Below are positions 1 through 5,486 of a stretch of DNA of 5,606 bases, in pieces (positions within the stretch are counted from its first letter, which is position 1; every line of letters starts with the position of its first letter). The position numbers and the translations under genes were made by a program. The stretch spans positions 1 to 5,606 of the forward strand of contig DASQNG010000027.1 in NCBI GenBank assembly GCA_035645095.1, given 5' to 3'. Under the pieces are notes generated by a model. The model made no database searches, was not told the origin of the DNA, and saw only the letters and a program-made list of their open reading frames with translations. This DNA comes from Gaiellasilicea sp035645095. GTDB taxonomy: Bacteria > Actinomycetota > Thermoleophilia > Gaiellales > Gaiellaceae.

Positions 1-1550
1 TGCACCTCGCCGTCGGGCGCGATCACCGCCGCGGTTTGCAGGTAGTCGGCGGACAACCGCTGGCGCTGCATGGCGACGATCGCGTCGGCGACCTCGGCGA
101 AGCCGCGACCGTCGAGGGCGAGCGCGACCTCCGCCGCCGAGATCCGCTCGAGGAAGACCCGGTCGGCTGCGGCGACGTCGGCGGCGCGGTCGCGGTCGGG
201 CAGGTCTGCGCTGTCGTACCCCGAGGCGGCAGCCTCGACCTCGGCGTCGGTCACCTCGGGGAAGCCGAGCTCGGCGAAGACCGCTTGGATCGCTCGGGCC
301 GCGCGGTCACGTACCCGGAGAAGGTCGTCCTCCGCGGCGGGCTCGATCCCGGCGTCGACCTGCCAGTCGCGCTGGATCGTCAGCCACTCGTCGAGGTCGT
401 CCGCGTCGTAGTTGCCGCCGCCGAAGGTGTTGTCGTGGCGGGGCATGACGGAGTAACCGGAGGTGACGAAGTCCGTTCCCGGCAGGAACTGTCCCATCAG
501 CTTCGCCGTCTTGCGGATCGCCGAGTGCGAGGCGATCGCGTCGTTGCCGGAGGCGACCTCCAGCCCGAGCCAGGCGGCGAGCACGTTCTCCGCCAGGATC
601 GCGCGGGTGCCGCCCGGCACGGCGAGCGCGAGAGCGACGCAGGAGATGGACCCGTTCTGGACGCCCTGCGAGCCGGCCGCGCGCACGGCCGCGAGGCATC
701 GTGCCTCGAGGTAGAGCATCGACTTCCCCTCAGCGTGGCCCATCAGCGCCTCGGAGCCGCCGCCGGAGGTGAACCGCACCTTCACTCCCCGGGAGGCGTA
801 CGCGGAGGCGAGGAACGCCTTCGACCACGGGGTGTCGTCGCCGTCCACGAAGACCGGCTCGGTGCCGTACACCGAGAGCGTCTCGGCATAGGTGACGAGG
901 CCCTGGATCGCGAGCTGCAGGTTGCGCCGCTCCTCGACCGCGCACTGCGTCATCACGCCGGGACGGCCGGTTTGCGAGCCGACGAGGATCGCGATCGCGT
1001 TCAGCGGCGCGTACCGCGAGACGCCGACCGTCGTCTCGATCTCCGCAAAACCGCGGAAGGCCGCCTCGGCCGCGTCGGCGGCGAGGAGCGCCGGGTTCTC
1101 CTTCAGGTTCGTGACGTGCGCCTGGTTCGCCGGCCGGCGGCGCGCGCGGAGCTTTTTCAGCGCGAACATCAGCTCCACGGGGTCGAGCATCCCGACGATT
1201 CGTGCGAGCCACGCGGGGGTCAGGCCGCGGGAGACGCGCACGAGCTCGTCGCGCGGGACGCCGACGTCCACGAGGCGCCGCGCGAGCTCCTCGTCCGGGA
1301 CCCCCGCGACCTCACGCGCGACGTCGAGGTCGAGCCCGTAGCGGACGACGAAGCGGTCGATCGCGTCGAACTCGTCCTCCGAGCGGCCGTCCATCGCGGT
1401 CACGCGCCCGTCCTCGACCCGCAGCTCCGGCTCCGGGTCGTTCGGGCCGTTGAGCGCGACGAGCCCCAGGTCGGCCTCGGGCGCGACGAGCAACTCCTTG
1501 CGGAGCTCCCGCTCCTCGCGGGCGACGAACCGCTTAGACCGCGCCGACAC
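1..1550 (-). CDS. pduC: B12-dependent propanediol/glycerol dehydratase, large (alpha) subunit, C-terminus cut by window edge
   Basis: This is the catalytic subunit of adenosylcobalamin-dependent diol/glycerol dehydratase, which converts 1,2-propanediol or glycerol to propanal or 3-hydroxypropanal. The frame is open from a GTG at 1550 to the left edge (516 codons). The family is about 555 residues long, so roughly 40-50 residues should lie outside unless the medium subunit is fused on. Seen: N-terminal SKRF at 5-8, QAHVTN at 143-148, ETT at 172-174, QCAVEE at 202-207, YAETLSVYGTEPVF from 221, and QNGS from 298. By recalled alignment with Klebsiella PduC, with a constant offset of two, the active-site set Q143, H145, E172, E207, E223, Q298, S303, D337 and S364 is complete. 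The GTG at 1550 is chosen because it gives the family-like SKRF start; it overlaps the end of pduE by 17 bases with only a weak, close GGGGA before it. The family is certain; diol versus glycerol preference is not readable. Confidence 0.95.
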   Translation of the reverse strand, partial: MSARSKRFVAREERELRKELLVAPEADLGLVALNGPNDPEPELRVEDGRVTAMDGRSEDEFDAIDRFVVRYGLDLDVAREVAGVPDEELARRLVDVGVPRDELVRVSRGLTPAWLARIVGMLDPVELMFALKKLRARRRPANQAHVTNLKENPALLAADAAEAAFRGFAEIETTVGVSRYAPLNAIAILVGSQTGRPGVMTQCAVEERRNLQLAIQGLVTYAETLSVYGTEPVFVDGDDTPWSKAFLASAYASRGVKVRFTSGGGSEALMGHAEGKSMLYLEARCLAAVRAAGSQGVQNGSISCVALALAVPGGTRAILAENVLAAWLGLEVASGNDAIASHSAIRKTAKLMGQFLPGTDFVTSGYSVMPRHDNTFGGGNYDADDLDEWLTIQRDWQVDAGIEPAAEDDLLRVRDRAARAIQAVFAELGFPEVTDAEVEAAASGYDSADLPDRDRAADVAAADRVFLERISAAEVALALDGRGFAEVADAIVAMQRQRLSADYLQTAAVIAPDGEV

Positions 1551-1965
1551 GTTCCCCGGAGAGGAAACCGCGCTCCGAGTACGCCGCCCGTGCCTCGCGG
1601 ACGAAGGCGGCGGTGAGCTCCGCGCGGAACTCGACCTCGAGCCGGTCCGCCCACGCGTCGAGCTCGGCCGCGGTCGACCGGTGCGGGCGGAGCGCGGTGT
1701 AGACCTCGAGCAGGAGGTCGTCCGGGATCGCGGCGAGCTCGGCGGCGCGCGCGAGGTTCGCCGCGAGCTCGGGTCGCCCCGTGGCGCGCGCGACCTCGGC
1801 CTGCCGGCGGAGCGCCGCCGGTGTCGCACGCAGCTCCTCGGGCGCCACGCGCCCCTCGCGCAGCGCCTCGAGCGTCACCTCCAGGGCAGGCGTCCCGGAC
1901 GCGGTGACCACCAGGTCGGGCCGGCGCGTGCCGAATGGATACCCGGCCGTGGGGTCGCCCTGCAC
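1534..1965 (-). CDS. pduE: Diol/glycerol dehydratase small (gamma) subunit
   Basis: This is the small subunit of the B12-dependent diol/glycerol dehydratase, which pairs with the large and medium subunits. It has 143 residues, close to the glycerol-dehydratase small subunit (about 141). Seen: the family opening YPFGTRRPDLV (9-19), TLEALREG (31-38), RAAELAAIPDD (73-83), YTALRPHRST (89-98) and AAFVREA (119-125), all recognisable against recalled PduE/DhaB3 sequences. The GTG at 1965 is the only plausible start: an in-frame TAG lies 12 bases upstream, and the nearby ATG at 1973 is in another frame. There is no Shine-Dalgarno sequence, and a TAGCAT box lies six bases before the GTG, so the message may be leaderless. 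It lacks the roughly 35-residue N-terminal extension of microcompartment-associated PduE, so cytosolic action is inferred. It precedes the large subunit, whereas the small subunit normally comes last. Confidence 0.93.
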   Translation of the reverse strand: MQGDPTAGYPFGTRRPDLVVTASGTPALEVTLEALREGRVAPEELRATPAALRRQAEVARATGRPELAANLARAAELAAIPDDLLLEVYTALRPHRSTAAELDAWADRLEVEFRAELTAAFVREARAAYSERGFLSGERVGAV

Positions 1966-1971
1966 GGCCGC

Positions 1972-1977
1972 ATGCTA
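1972..1977 (-). promoter_or_regulatory. Candidate -10 element (TAGCAT) for a leaderless pduE-pduC transcript
   Basis: On the minus strand TAGCAT fits the actinobacterial TAnnnT -10 pattern and ends six bases before the GTG at 1965. No Shine-Dalgarno sequence precedes that GTG. A -10 box at this distance would put the transcript start at or next to the start codon, as in leaderless genes. No convincing -35 box is visible. The assignment rests on position and pattern only. Confidence 0.4.
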
Positions 1978-1981
1978 GTCC

Positions 1982-1989
1982 GTCGCGAC
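1982..1989. promoter_or_regulatory. 8-bp palindrome GTCGCGAC between the divergent starts
   Basis: This perfect palindrome lies in the 53-base gap between the two operons, upstream of both candidate -10 boxes, where a shared regulator could bind. It is short and all but two of its bases are G or C, so it may be chance in this base composition. Confidence 0.18.
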
Positions 1990-2001
1990 CGCCGGGACGA
2001 A

Positions 2002-2016
2002 CGCTGTATAAGAGCG
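2002..2016. promoter_or_regulatory. Short inverted repeat over the rightward -10 box, possible operator
   Basis: CGCT at 2002-2005 and AGCG at 2013-2016 are inverted repeats flanking a seven-base centre (GTATAAG) that contains the candidate -10 box. A repressor bound here would block the rightward promoter. The arms are only four bases, so chance is a real possibility. Confidence 0.22.
2007..2012 (+). promoter_or_regulatory. Candidate -10 element (TATAAG) for the sugar-acid operon
   Basis: TATAAG matches five of six bases of TATAAT, stands out as A/T-rich in a very GC-rich region, and ends six bases before the GTG at 2019. This is the same spacing as on the opposite strand. A start of transcription at the GTG itself would make the SDR message leaderless. 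The overlapping AAGAG (2010-2014) is a poor alternative ribosome site. No clear -35 box is visible. Confidence 0.45.
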
Positions 2017-2018
2017 CC

Positions 2019-2744
2019 GTGCCGAACCGCTACGACTTCGAGGGCCGCGTCGCGCTCGTCACCGGAGGCGCGAGCGGGATCGGTGCCGCCACTGTCGCGC
2101 GGCTCCGCGCCGGCGGGGCGAAGGTCGCCGCGTTCGACCTGCGCGCCGAGGACGCAGACGCAGACCTCGGCATCTCGGGCGACGTCTCGCGCTCCGCCGA
2201 GGCTGACGCCGCCGTCGCGCGGACGCAGGAGGAGCTCGGCGGCCTCGACGTGCTCGTCTGCTGCGCCGGTGTCAGCGGCGACTCGCTGCGGACGACGGAG
2301 GTGCACGACGAGGAGTGGCGCCGCGTCTTCGCAATCAATTCGGACGGTGTCTTCTTCTTCAATCGCGCCGCGATCCCGGCCATGCAACGCCGCGGCTACG
2401 GCCGGATCGTCAACGTCGCCTCGATCGCGGGCAAGGAGGGGAACCCACCCGCGGCCGCCTACTCCGCCTCGAAGGCGGCGGTGATCGCGATGACGAAGTC
2501 GATCGGCAAGGACGTCGCCGGGAGCGGCATCCTCGTCAACTGCATCGCTCCCGCCGTGATCGAGACGCCGATGCTCGCCCACATGAGCGAGGAGCACGTC
2601 CGGTACATGGTCGAGCGCATCCCGCTCGGGCGGTTGGGGAAGCCGGAGGAGGCAGCGGCACTGATCGCCTTCCTCGCGAGCGAGGAGCTCAGCTTCTCCA
2701 CCGGTGCGACGTTCGACCTCTCCGGCGGCCGCGCCGTCTACTGA
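2019..2744 (+). CDS. Short-chain dehydrogenase/reductase (SDR), probably sugar or keto-deoxy-acid dehydrogenase
   Basis: This is a classical SDR oxidoreductase of 241 residues, in the usual 240-255 range. Seen: cofactor loop TGGASGIG (15-22), D40 at the end of the second strand (favours NAD over NADP), D55-V56, CCAG (81-84) where most relatives have NNAG, and the catalytic set N107, S135, Y148 and K152 (YSASK at 148-152). The C-terminal FSTGATFDLSGG is typical. The frame is open upstream to an ATG at 1935, but that 28-residue leader is unlike the family and would overlap pduE. The GTG at 2019, giving an N-terminus PNRYDFEGRVALVTGG, is preferred. It opens an operon of sugar-acid enzymes, so the substrate is probably an aldose (oxidised at C1) or a 2-keto-3-deoxy sugar acid. 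Automated naming as FabG-type reductase is possible but the context argues against fatty-acid synthesis. The exact substrate cannot be read. Confidence 0.92.
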   Translation: MPNRYDFEGRVALVTGGASGIGAATVARLRAGGAKVAAFDLRAEDADADLGISGDVSRSAEADAAVARTQEELGGLDVLVCCAGVSGDSLRTTEVHDEEWRRVFAINSDGVFFFNRAAIPAMQRRGYGRIVNVASIAGKEGNPPAAAYSASKAAVIAMTKSIGKDVAGSGILVNCIAPAVIETPMLAHMSEEHVRYMVERIPLGRLGKPEEAAALIAFLASEELSFSTGATFDLSGGRAVY

Positions 2745-3715
2745 TGGCGAGCGCAGTCACCTTCGGCGAGGCGATGCTCCGCCTGTCGCCGCCCGGCGGG
2801 CTGCGCCTGGAGCAGGTGCGTGCCCTCGAGACCTGGCCCGCCGGTGCGGAGCTGAACGTCGCCGTGGGGCTCGCCCGGCTCGGAACGCCGGCGGCGTGGG
2901 TCTCCGTCCTGCCGCACGGGCCGCTCGGGGAGCTCGTTCTCGCCCACGCCCGCTCCCACGGCGTGGACGTCGGCGGCGTCACTCGCGCGGAGGGCCGGCT
3001 GGGGCTCTACTTCGTCGAGCACGGACGGCCGCCGCTCCCGAGCCGGGCGCTGTACGACCGGGCTGGATCGGCCTTCACGGCGCTCGACCCCGCGACGCTC
3101 GACTGGCCCGCGCTGCTCTCGGGCGCCTCGGCCCTTCACGTCACCGGGATCACCGCAGCGCTGGGCGAGGCGTGCGAGCGCGCGGTGGCGGACGCGCTGA
3201 GCGCCGCTCGCGCGGCCGGCTGCCACACGAGCTACGACCTGAACCTGCGCACGCTGCTCGGGCCGCCGGAGGGGTGGCGCCGACGGCTCGAGAGCGTCGC
3301 CTCCACGGTGGGCACGCTCCTCCTCTCGCTCGACGACGCCGCCGCCGTGCTCGGCGCCGGAGGCGAGCCGGAGCAGGTCGCGGCACGGGTGCGCCACGAG
3401 CTCGGGATCGAGCGCGTCCTGGTCTCCCGGCGCCTGCCGGCCCAAGGCGGAATGAGAAGGGAGGTCGCGGCCGCGGACGACGGTGGGACGCGCACGGTCT
3501 CCTCCCCCGCGTTCGCGGGCGACGAGCCGATCGGCGCGGGGGATGCGTTCGCGGCGGGCTTCCTCCACGGGCTGCTGACCTCGGGCGCCGACCGTGGCCT
3601 GAAGCTCGGTGCGGCGATGGCGGCCGTGAAGCAGGCGGTTCCCGGCGACGCGCCGGTGATCGGGCCGGACGACCTGGAGCTCGCCCTCGCCGGGGATGCG
3701 AGGATGCGCCGGTGA
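2744..3715 (+). CDS. kdgK: PfkB-family sugar kinase, probable 2-keto-3-deoxygluconate kinase
   Basis: This 323-residue ribokinase/PfkB-family kinase would transfer ATP phosphate to 2-keto-3-deoxygluconate (or a related keto-deoxy acid) to give the 6-phospho acid of the semi-phosphorylative Entner-Doudoroff route. Seen: FGEAMLRLSPP (7-17), GAELNVAVGLARLG (34-47), RLGLYFVE (85-92), YDRAGSA (104-110), a DLNLR segment, and the ATP-site signature GAGDAFAAGF (264-273) with catalytic D267. The GEAMLRLSPP start, the RLGLYFVE and YDRAxSA motifs, and the PGD near the C-terminus are what I associate with KDG kinases rather than fructokinase or ribokinase. The ATG overlaps the SDR stop (TGATG), so translation is probably coupled. 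The downstream neighbours use the same class of substrate. Family very sure; KDG specificity probable, with KDGal or a deoxypentonate as alternatives. Confidence 0.93.
   Translation: MASAVTFGEAMLRLSPPGGLRLEQVRALETWPAGAELNVAVGLARLGTPAAWVSVLPHGPLGELVLAHARSHGVDVGGVTRAEGRLGLYFVEHGRPPLPSRALYDRAGSAFTALDPATLDWPALLSGASALHVTGITAALGEACERAVADALSAARAAGCHTSYDLNLRTLLGPPEGWRRRLESVASTVGTLLLSLDDAAAVLGAGGEPEQVAARVRHELGIERVLVSRRLPAQGGMRREVAAADDGGTRTVSSPAFAGDEPIGAGDAFAAGFLHGLLTSGADRGLKLGAAMAAVKQAVPGDAPVIGPDDLELALAGDARMRR
3700..3704 (+). promoter_or_regulatory. Ribosome binding site GAGGA of the FAH-superfamily gene
   Basis: GAGGA lies seven bases before the GTG at 3712, inside the last codons of the kinase gene. 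It supports the GTG that overlaps the kinase stop as the real start, although the reading frame is open far upstream. Confidence 0.6.
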
Positions 3716-4605
3716 GCGCGCGCGGCTGGCGGCTCGTCCGCTTCCACGGCCCCGGCGGGACCAGGAGTGCCGCGGTCGACCCCGCCCACCCGGCCCGGGC
3801 GAGGCTCCTCGACGCCGAGAAGCCGCTCGCGCTCCTCTACCCCGGCGCGCTCGCCGCCGCCGCGGGCGAGGCGCAGGAAGGGGTCGACGTCGACCCGGAC
3901 ACACTGGCGCCGCAGCCGCCGTGGACGCTCGCGCTACCGCTCGACCCGCCGGAGGTCTGGTGCGCGGGCGTCACCTACGAGCGCAGCCGCGACGCGCGGC
4001 TCGAAGAGAGCCGGACCGAGGCCCGCGACGCCTACAGCCTCGTCTACGACGCCGAGCGCCCCGAGCTCTTCCTCAAGGACGCGGCCGGTCGGCGCACCGT
4101 CGGATCGGGCGCGCGGATCGGGATCCGCTCCGACTCGTCCTGGAACGTCCCGGAGCCGGAGCTCGGCCTCGTGCTCGGCCAGGGCGGCGCGCTCCTCGGG
4201 GTCACCGTCGGGAACGACGTCTCGTCGCGCGACATCGAGGGGGCGAACCCGCTCTACCTGCCCCAGGCGAAGGTCTACGCCGGCGCCTGCGCGCTCGGCC
4301 CCGCCGTGCTCGTGCCGGACGACTGGGCGGCGCCGTTCCCGATCGGGTTGCGGATCCGCGAGCCGGGCGGCGCCACCCTCTTCGAGGGAGAGACGTCGAC
4401 GGCCCGGATGAGACGCGGGTTCGAGGAGCTCGCATCCTTCTGCGTGCGCGACAACCCCGTTCCGGCGGGTTCGGTTCTGCTCACCGGCACCGGGCTCGTT
4501 CCCCCGGACGAGTTCACGCTCGAGGCCGGGCACGTGGTGGAGGTGACGATCCCCGGGGTGGGTAGGCTCGTGAACGAGGTGGCCCCCGCGAGAGAGCTCC
4601 TGTGA
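3712..4605 (+). CDS. FAH-superfamily protein, KdaD-like 2-keto-3-deoxy-pentonate dehydratase
   Basis: This 297-residue protein belongs to the fumarylacetoacetate hydrolase superfamily. It has the motif set I recall from the Sulfolobus 2-keto-3-deoxy-D-arabinonate dehydratase KdaD (about 298 residues): GVTYERSR (86-93), VYDAERPELFLK (111-122), RSDSSWNVPEPEL (139-151), NDVSSRD (168-174) and NPLYLPQAKVYAG (179-191). The likely metal ligands are E148, E150 and D169, with K187 in the active site. Family members with the more common GLNY-type motif act as C-C hydrolases (including 2,4-diketo-3-deoxy-rhamnonate hydrolase); GVTYExSR argues instead for dehydration of a 2-keto-3-deoxy-pentonate to 2-oxoglutarate semialdehyde. 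The aldehyde dehydrogenase two genes downstream could then make 2-oxoglutarate. It starts at a GTG overlapping the kinase stop by four bases, with GAGGA seven bases upstream. Superfamily certain; exact reaction inferred. Confidence 0.88.
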   Translation: MSARGWRLVRFHGPGGTRSAAVDPAHPARARLLDAEKPLALLYPGALAAAAGEAQEGVDVDPDTLAPQPPWTLALPLDPPEVWCAGVTYERSRDARLEESRTEARDAYSLVYDAERPELFLKDAAGRRTVGSGARIGIRSDSSWNVPEPELGLVLGQGGALLGVTVGNDVSSRDIEGANPLYLPQAKVYAGACALGPAVLVPDDWAAPFPIGLRIREPGGATLFEGETSTARMRRGFEELASFCVRDNPVPAGSVLLTGTGLVPPDEFTLEAGHVVEVTIPGVGRLVNEVAPARELL

Positions 4606-5486
4606 CCGGCCTGGGCGGCACCGTGCCGGCGCTCGTGACGCCGTTCACACCGGGCGGCGCGGCCGTCGACCTCGAGGCGCTCGAGGCGCACGTCACCTGG
4701 CTCGCCGAGCGCGGGGTGCGCCTCGTCTCGCCGCTCGGCACGACCGGCGAGGGGCCTTCCCTCTCCCTGGCGGAGCGGAAGGCGGTGATCGAGCGGCTCG
4801 CCACGCACTCGTCGGGCGTCCGGCTGCTGCCGGGCACGGGGTGCACGGCGCTCCCGGAGACGATCGAGCTGACGCGGTTCGCGGTGGAGCAGGGCGCTAC
4901 GGCGGCGCTCGTCGCGCCGCCGTGGTACTACGACGCCACCCCCTCGGGCACGAGGGCGTACTTCACGGCGCTGCTCGAGGCGCTGCCCGAGGGGGCGTCG
5001 GTGCTGGCGTACCACATCCCCGCGATGACGGGCGTGCCCGTCACGGACGAGATCCTGCGGGAGCTGTCCGACCGGTCCGGTGCGCGCCTCGTCGGTGCGA
5101 AGGACTCGAGCGGCGACATCGAGCACGCGGGGCGCTGGATCACCGAGTTTCCGGAGCTGGCGATCTTCCCGGGCTCCGACTCGCTCGCCGCGCGCGCCGC
5201 CCAGCTGGGCGCCGCGGGGACGATCACGCTGCTCGGCAACGTCCTTCCCGACGAGCTCGAGGCGATCCGGGCGGGCGACGAGGTGGAGCGCCGCCAGCGC
5301 TTCCTCTCGGACGTCCGCGCGCTCACCCAGGAGTTCCCACGCCACGCGGCGTTGAAGCACCTCCTGCACCTCGTCTCCGGCCTCCCCCGCGCCGCCGTCC
5401 GCCCCCCGCTCGAGGAGCTGACGCGCGAGCAGGAGGCCCGGCTGGAGGCGCACTTCCACGAGCTGAGGAGCGAAGTCCATGTCTGA
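4602..5486 (+). CDS. DapA/N-acetylneuraminate-lyase-family protein, probable 2-keto-3-deoxy sugar-acid aldolase
   Basis: This is a 294-residue class I (Schiff-base) lyase of the DHDPS/NAL TIM-barrel family. Seen: VPALVTPF (8-15), GTTGEGPSLS (46-55), PPWYY (106-110), YHIP with catalytic Tyr137 (137-140), and GAKDSSGD with the Schiff-base Lys167 (165-172). Near the C-terminus there is an RPP motif followed by LTREQEARL, like the RPP-IFPLTDEE tail I recall from archaeal KDG aldolase. The likely job is splitting a 2-keto-3-deoxy sugar acid into pyruvate plus an aldehyde. Other members of the same fold are dehydratases (5-dehydro-4-deoxyglucarate or 2-keto-3-deoxy-L-arabonate dehydratase) or lysine-pathway DapA. 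The operon makes the lysine role unlikely but does not separate aldolase from dehydratase. It starts at a GTG overlapping the upstream stop by four bases, with GAGAGAG a few bases before it; it ends inside the aldehyde dehydrogenase start (8-base overlap). Confidence 0.9.
   Translation: MTGLGGTVPALVTPFTPGGAAVDLEALEAHVTWLAERGVRLVSPLGTTGEGPSLSLAERKAVIERLATHSSGVRLLPGTGCTALPETIELTRFAVEQGATAALVAPPWYYDATPSGTRAYFTALLEALPEGASVLAYHIPAMTGVPVTDEILRELSDRSGARLVGAKDSSGDIEHAGRWITEFPELAIFPGSDSLAARAAQLGAAGTITLLGNVLPDELEAIRAGDEVERRQRFLSDVRALTQEFPRHAALKHLLHLVSGLPRAAVRPPLEELTREQEARLEAHFHELRSEVHV
5465..5470 (+). promoter_or_regulatory. Ribosome binding site GAGGAG of the aldehyde dehydrogenase gene
   Basis: GAGGAG lies eight bases before the ATG at 5479, inside the end of the DapA-family gene, and fixes that start. 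It is the strongest Shine-Dalgarno site in the operon. Confidence 0.7.

Noticed and set aside
1150..1160. Run of five T's on the plus strand (AAAAA in pduC), possible slippage or frameshift site
   Set aside because: It encodes the in-frame Leu-Lys-Lys just before the conserved LRARRRP segment. The frame continues intact on both sides, so no frameshift is needed.
36..1616. Long open frame of 526 codons on the plus strand opposite pduC
   Set aside because: Its product is low-complexity, rich in R, V, D, L, E and G, with no recognisable motif. It is the mirror of a GC-rich gene whose minus-strand product has a full set of active-site residues.
1970..1975. GCATGC palindrome near the pduE start
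   Set aside because: Six-base restriction-type palindrome partly overlapping the candidate -10 box; too short and common to call a site.
1935..2018. Upstream ATG extending the SDR by 28 residues
   Set aside because: The extra residues are Pro/Arg/Ser-rich, unlike SDR N-termini, and would overlap the start of the divergent pduE. The GTG at 2019 gives a normal family start.
1966..2018. Cobalamin riboswitch expected upstream of a B12-dependent enzyme
   Set aside because: The gap is only 53 bases, far too short for that RNA class, and no B12-box-like sequence is visible.
2704..3711. Upstream extension of the FAH gene's open frame through the whole kinase gene
   Set aside because: The frame is open only because of the high GC content; the product is Arg/Gly/Ala-rich. 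Family similarity and the GAGGA site support the GTG at 3712.
2738..3904. 388-codon minus-strand frame opposite the kinase
   Set aside because: Low-complexity Arg-rich product overlapping a well-supported kinase gene; no motifs seen.
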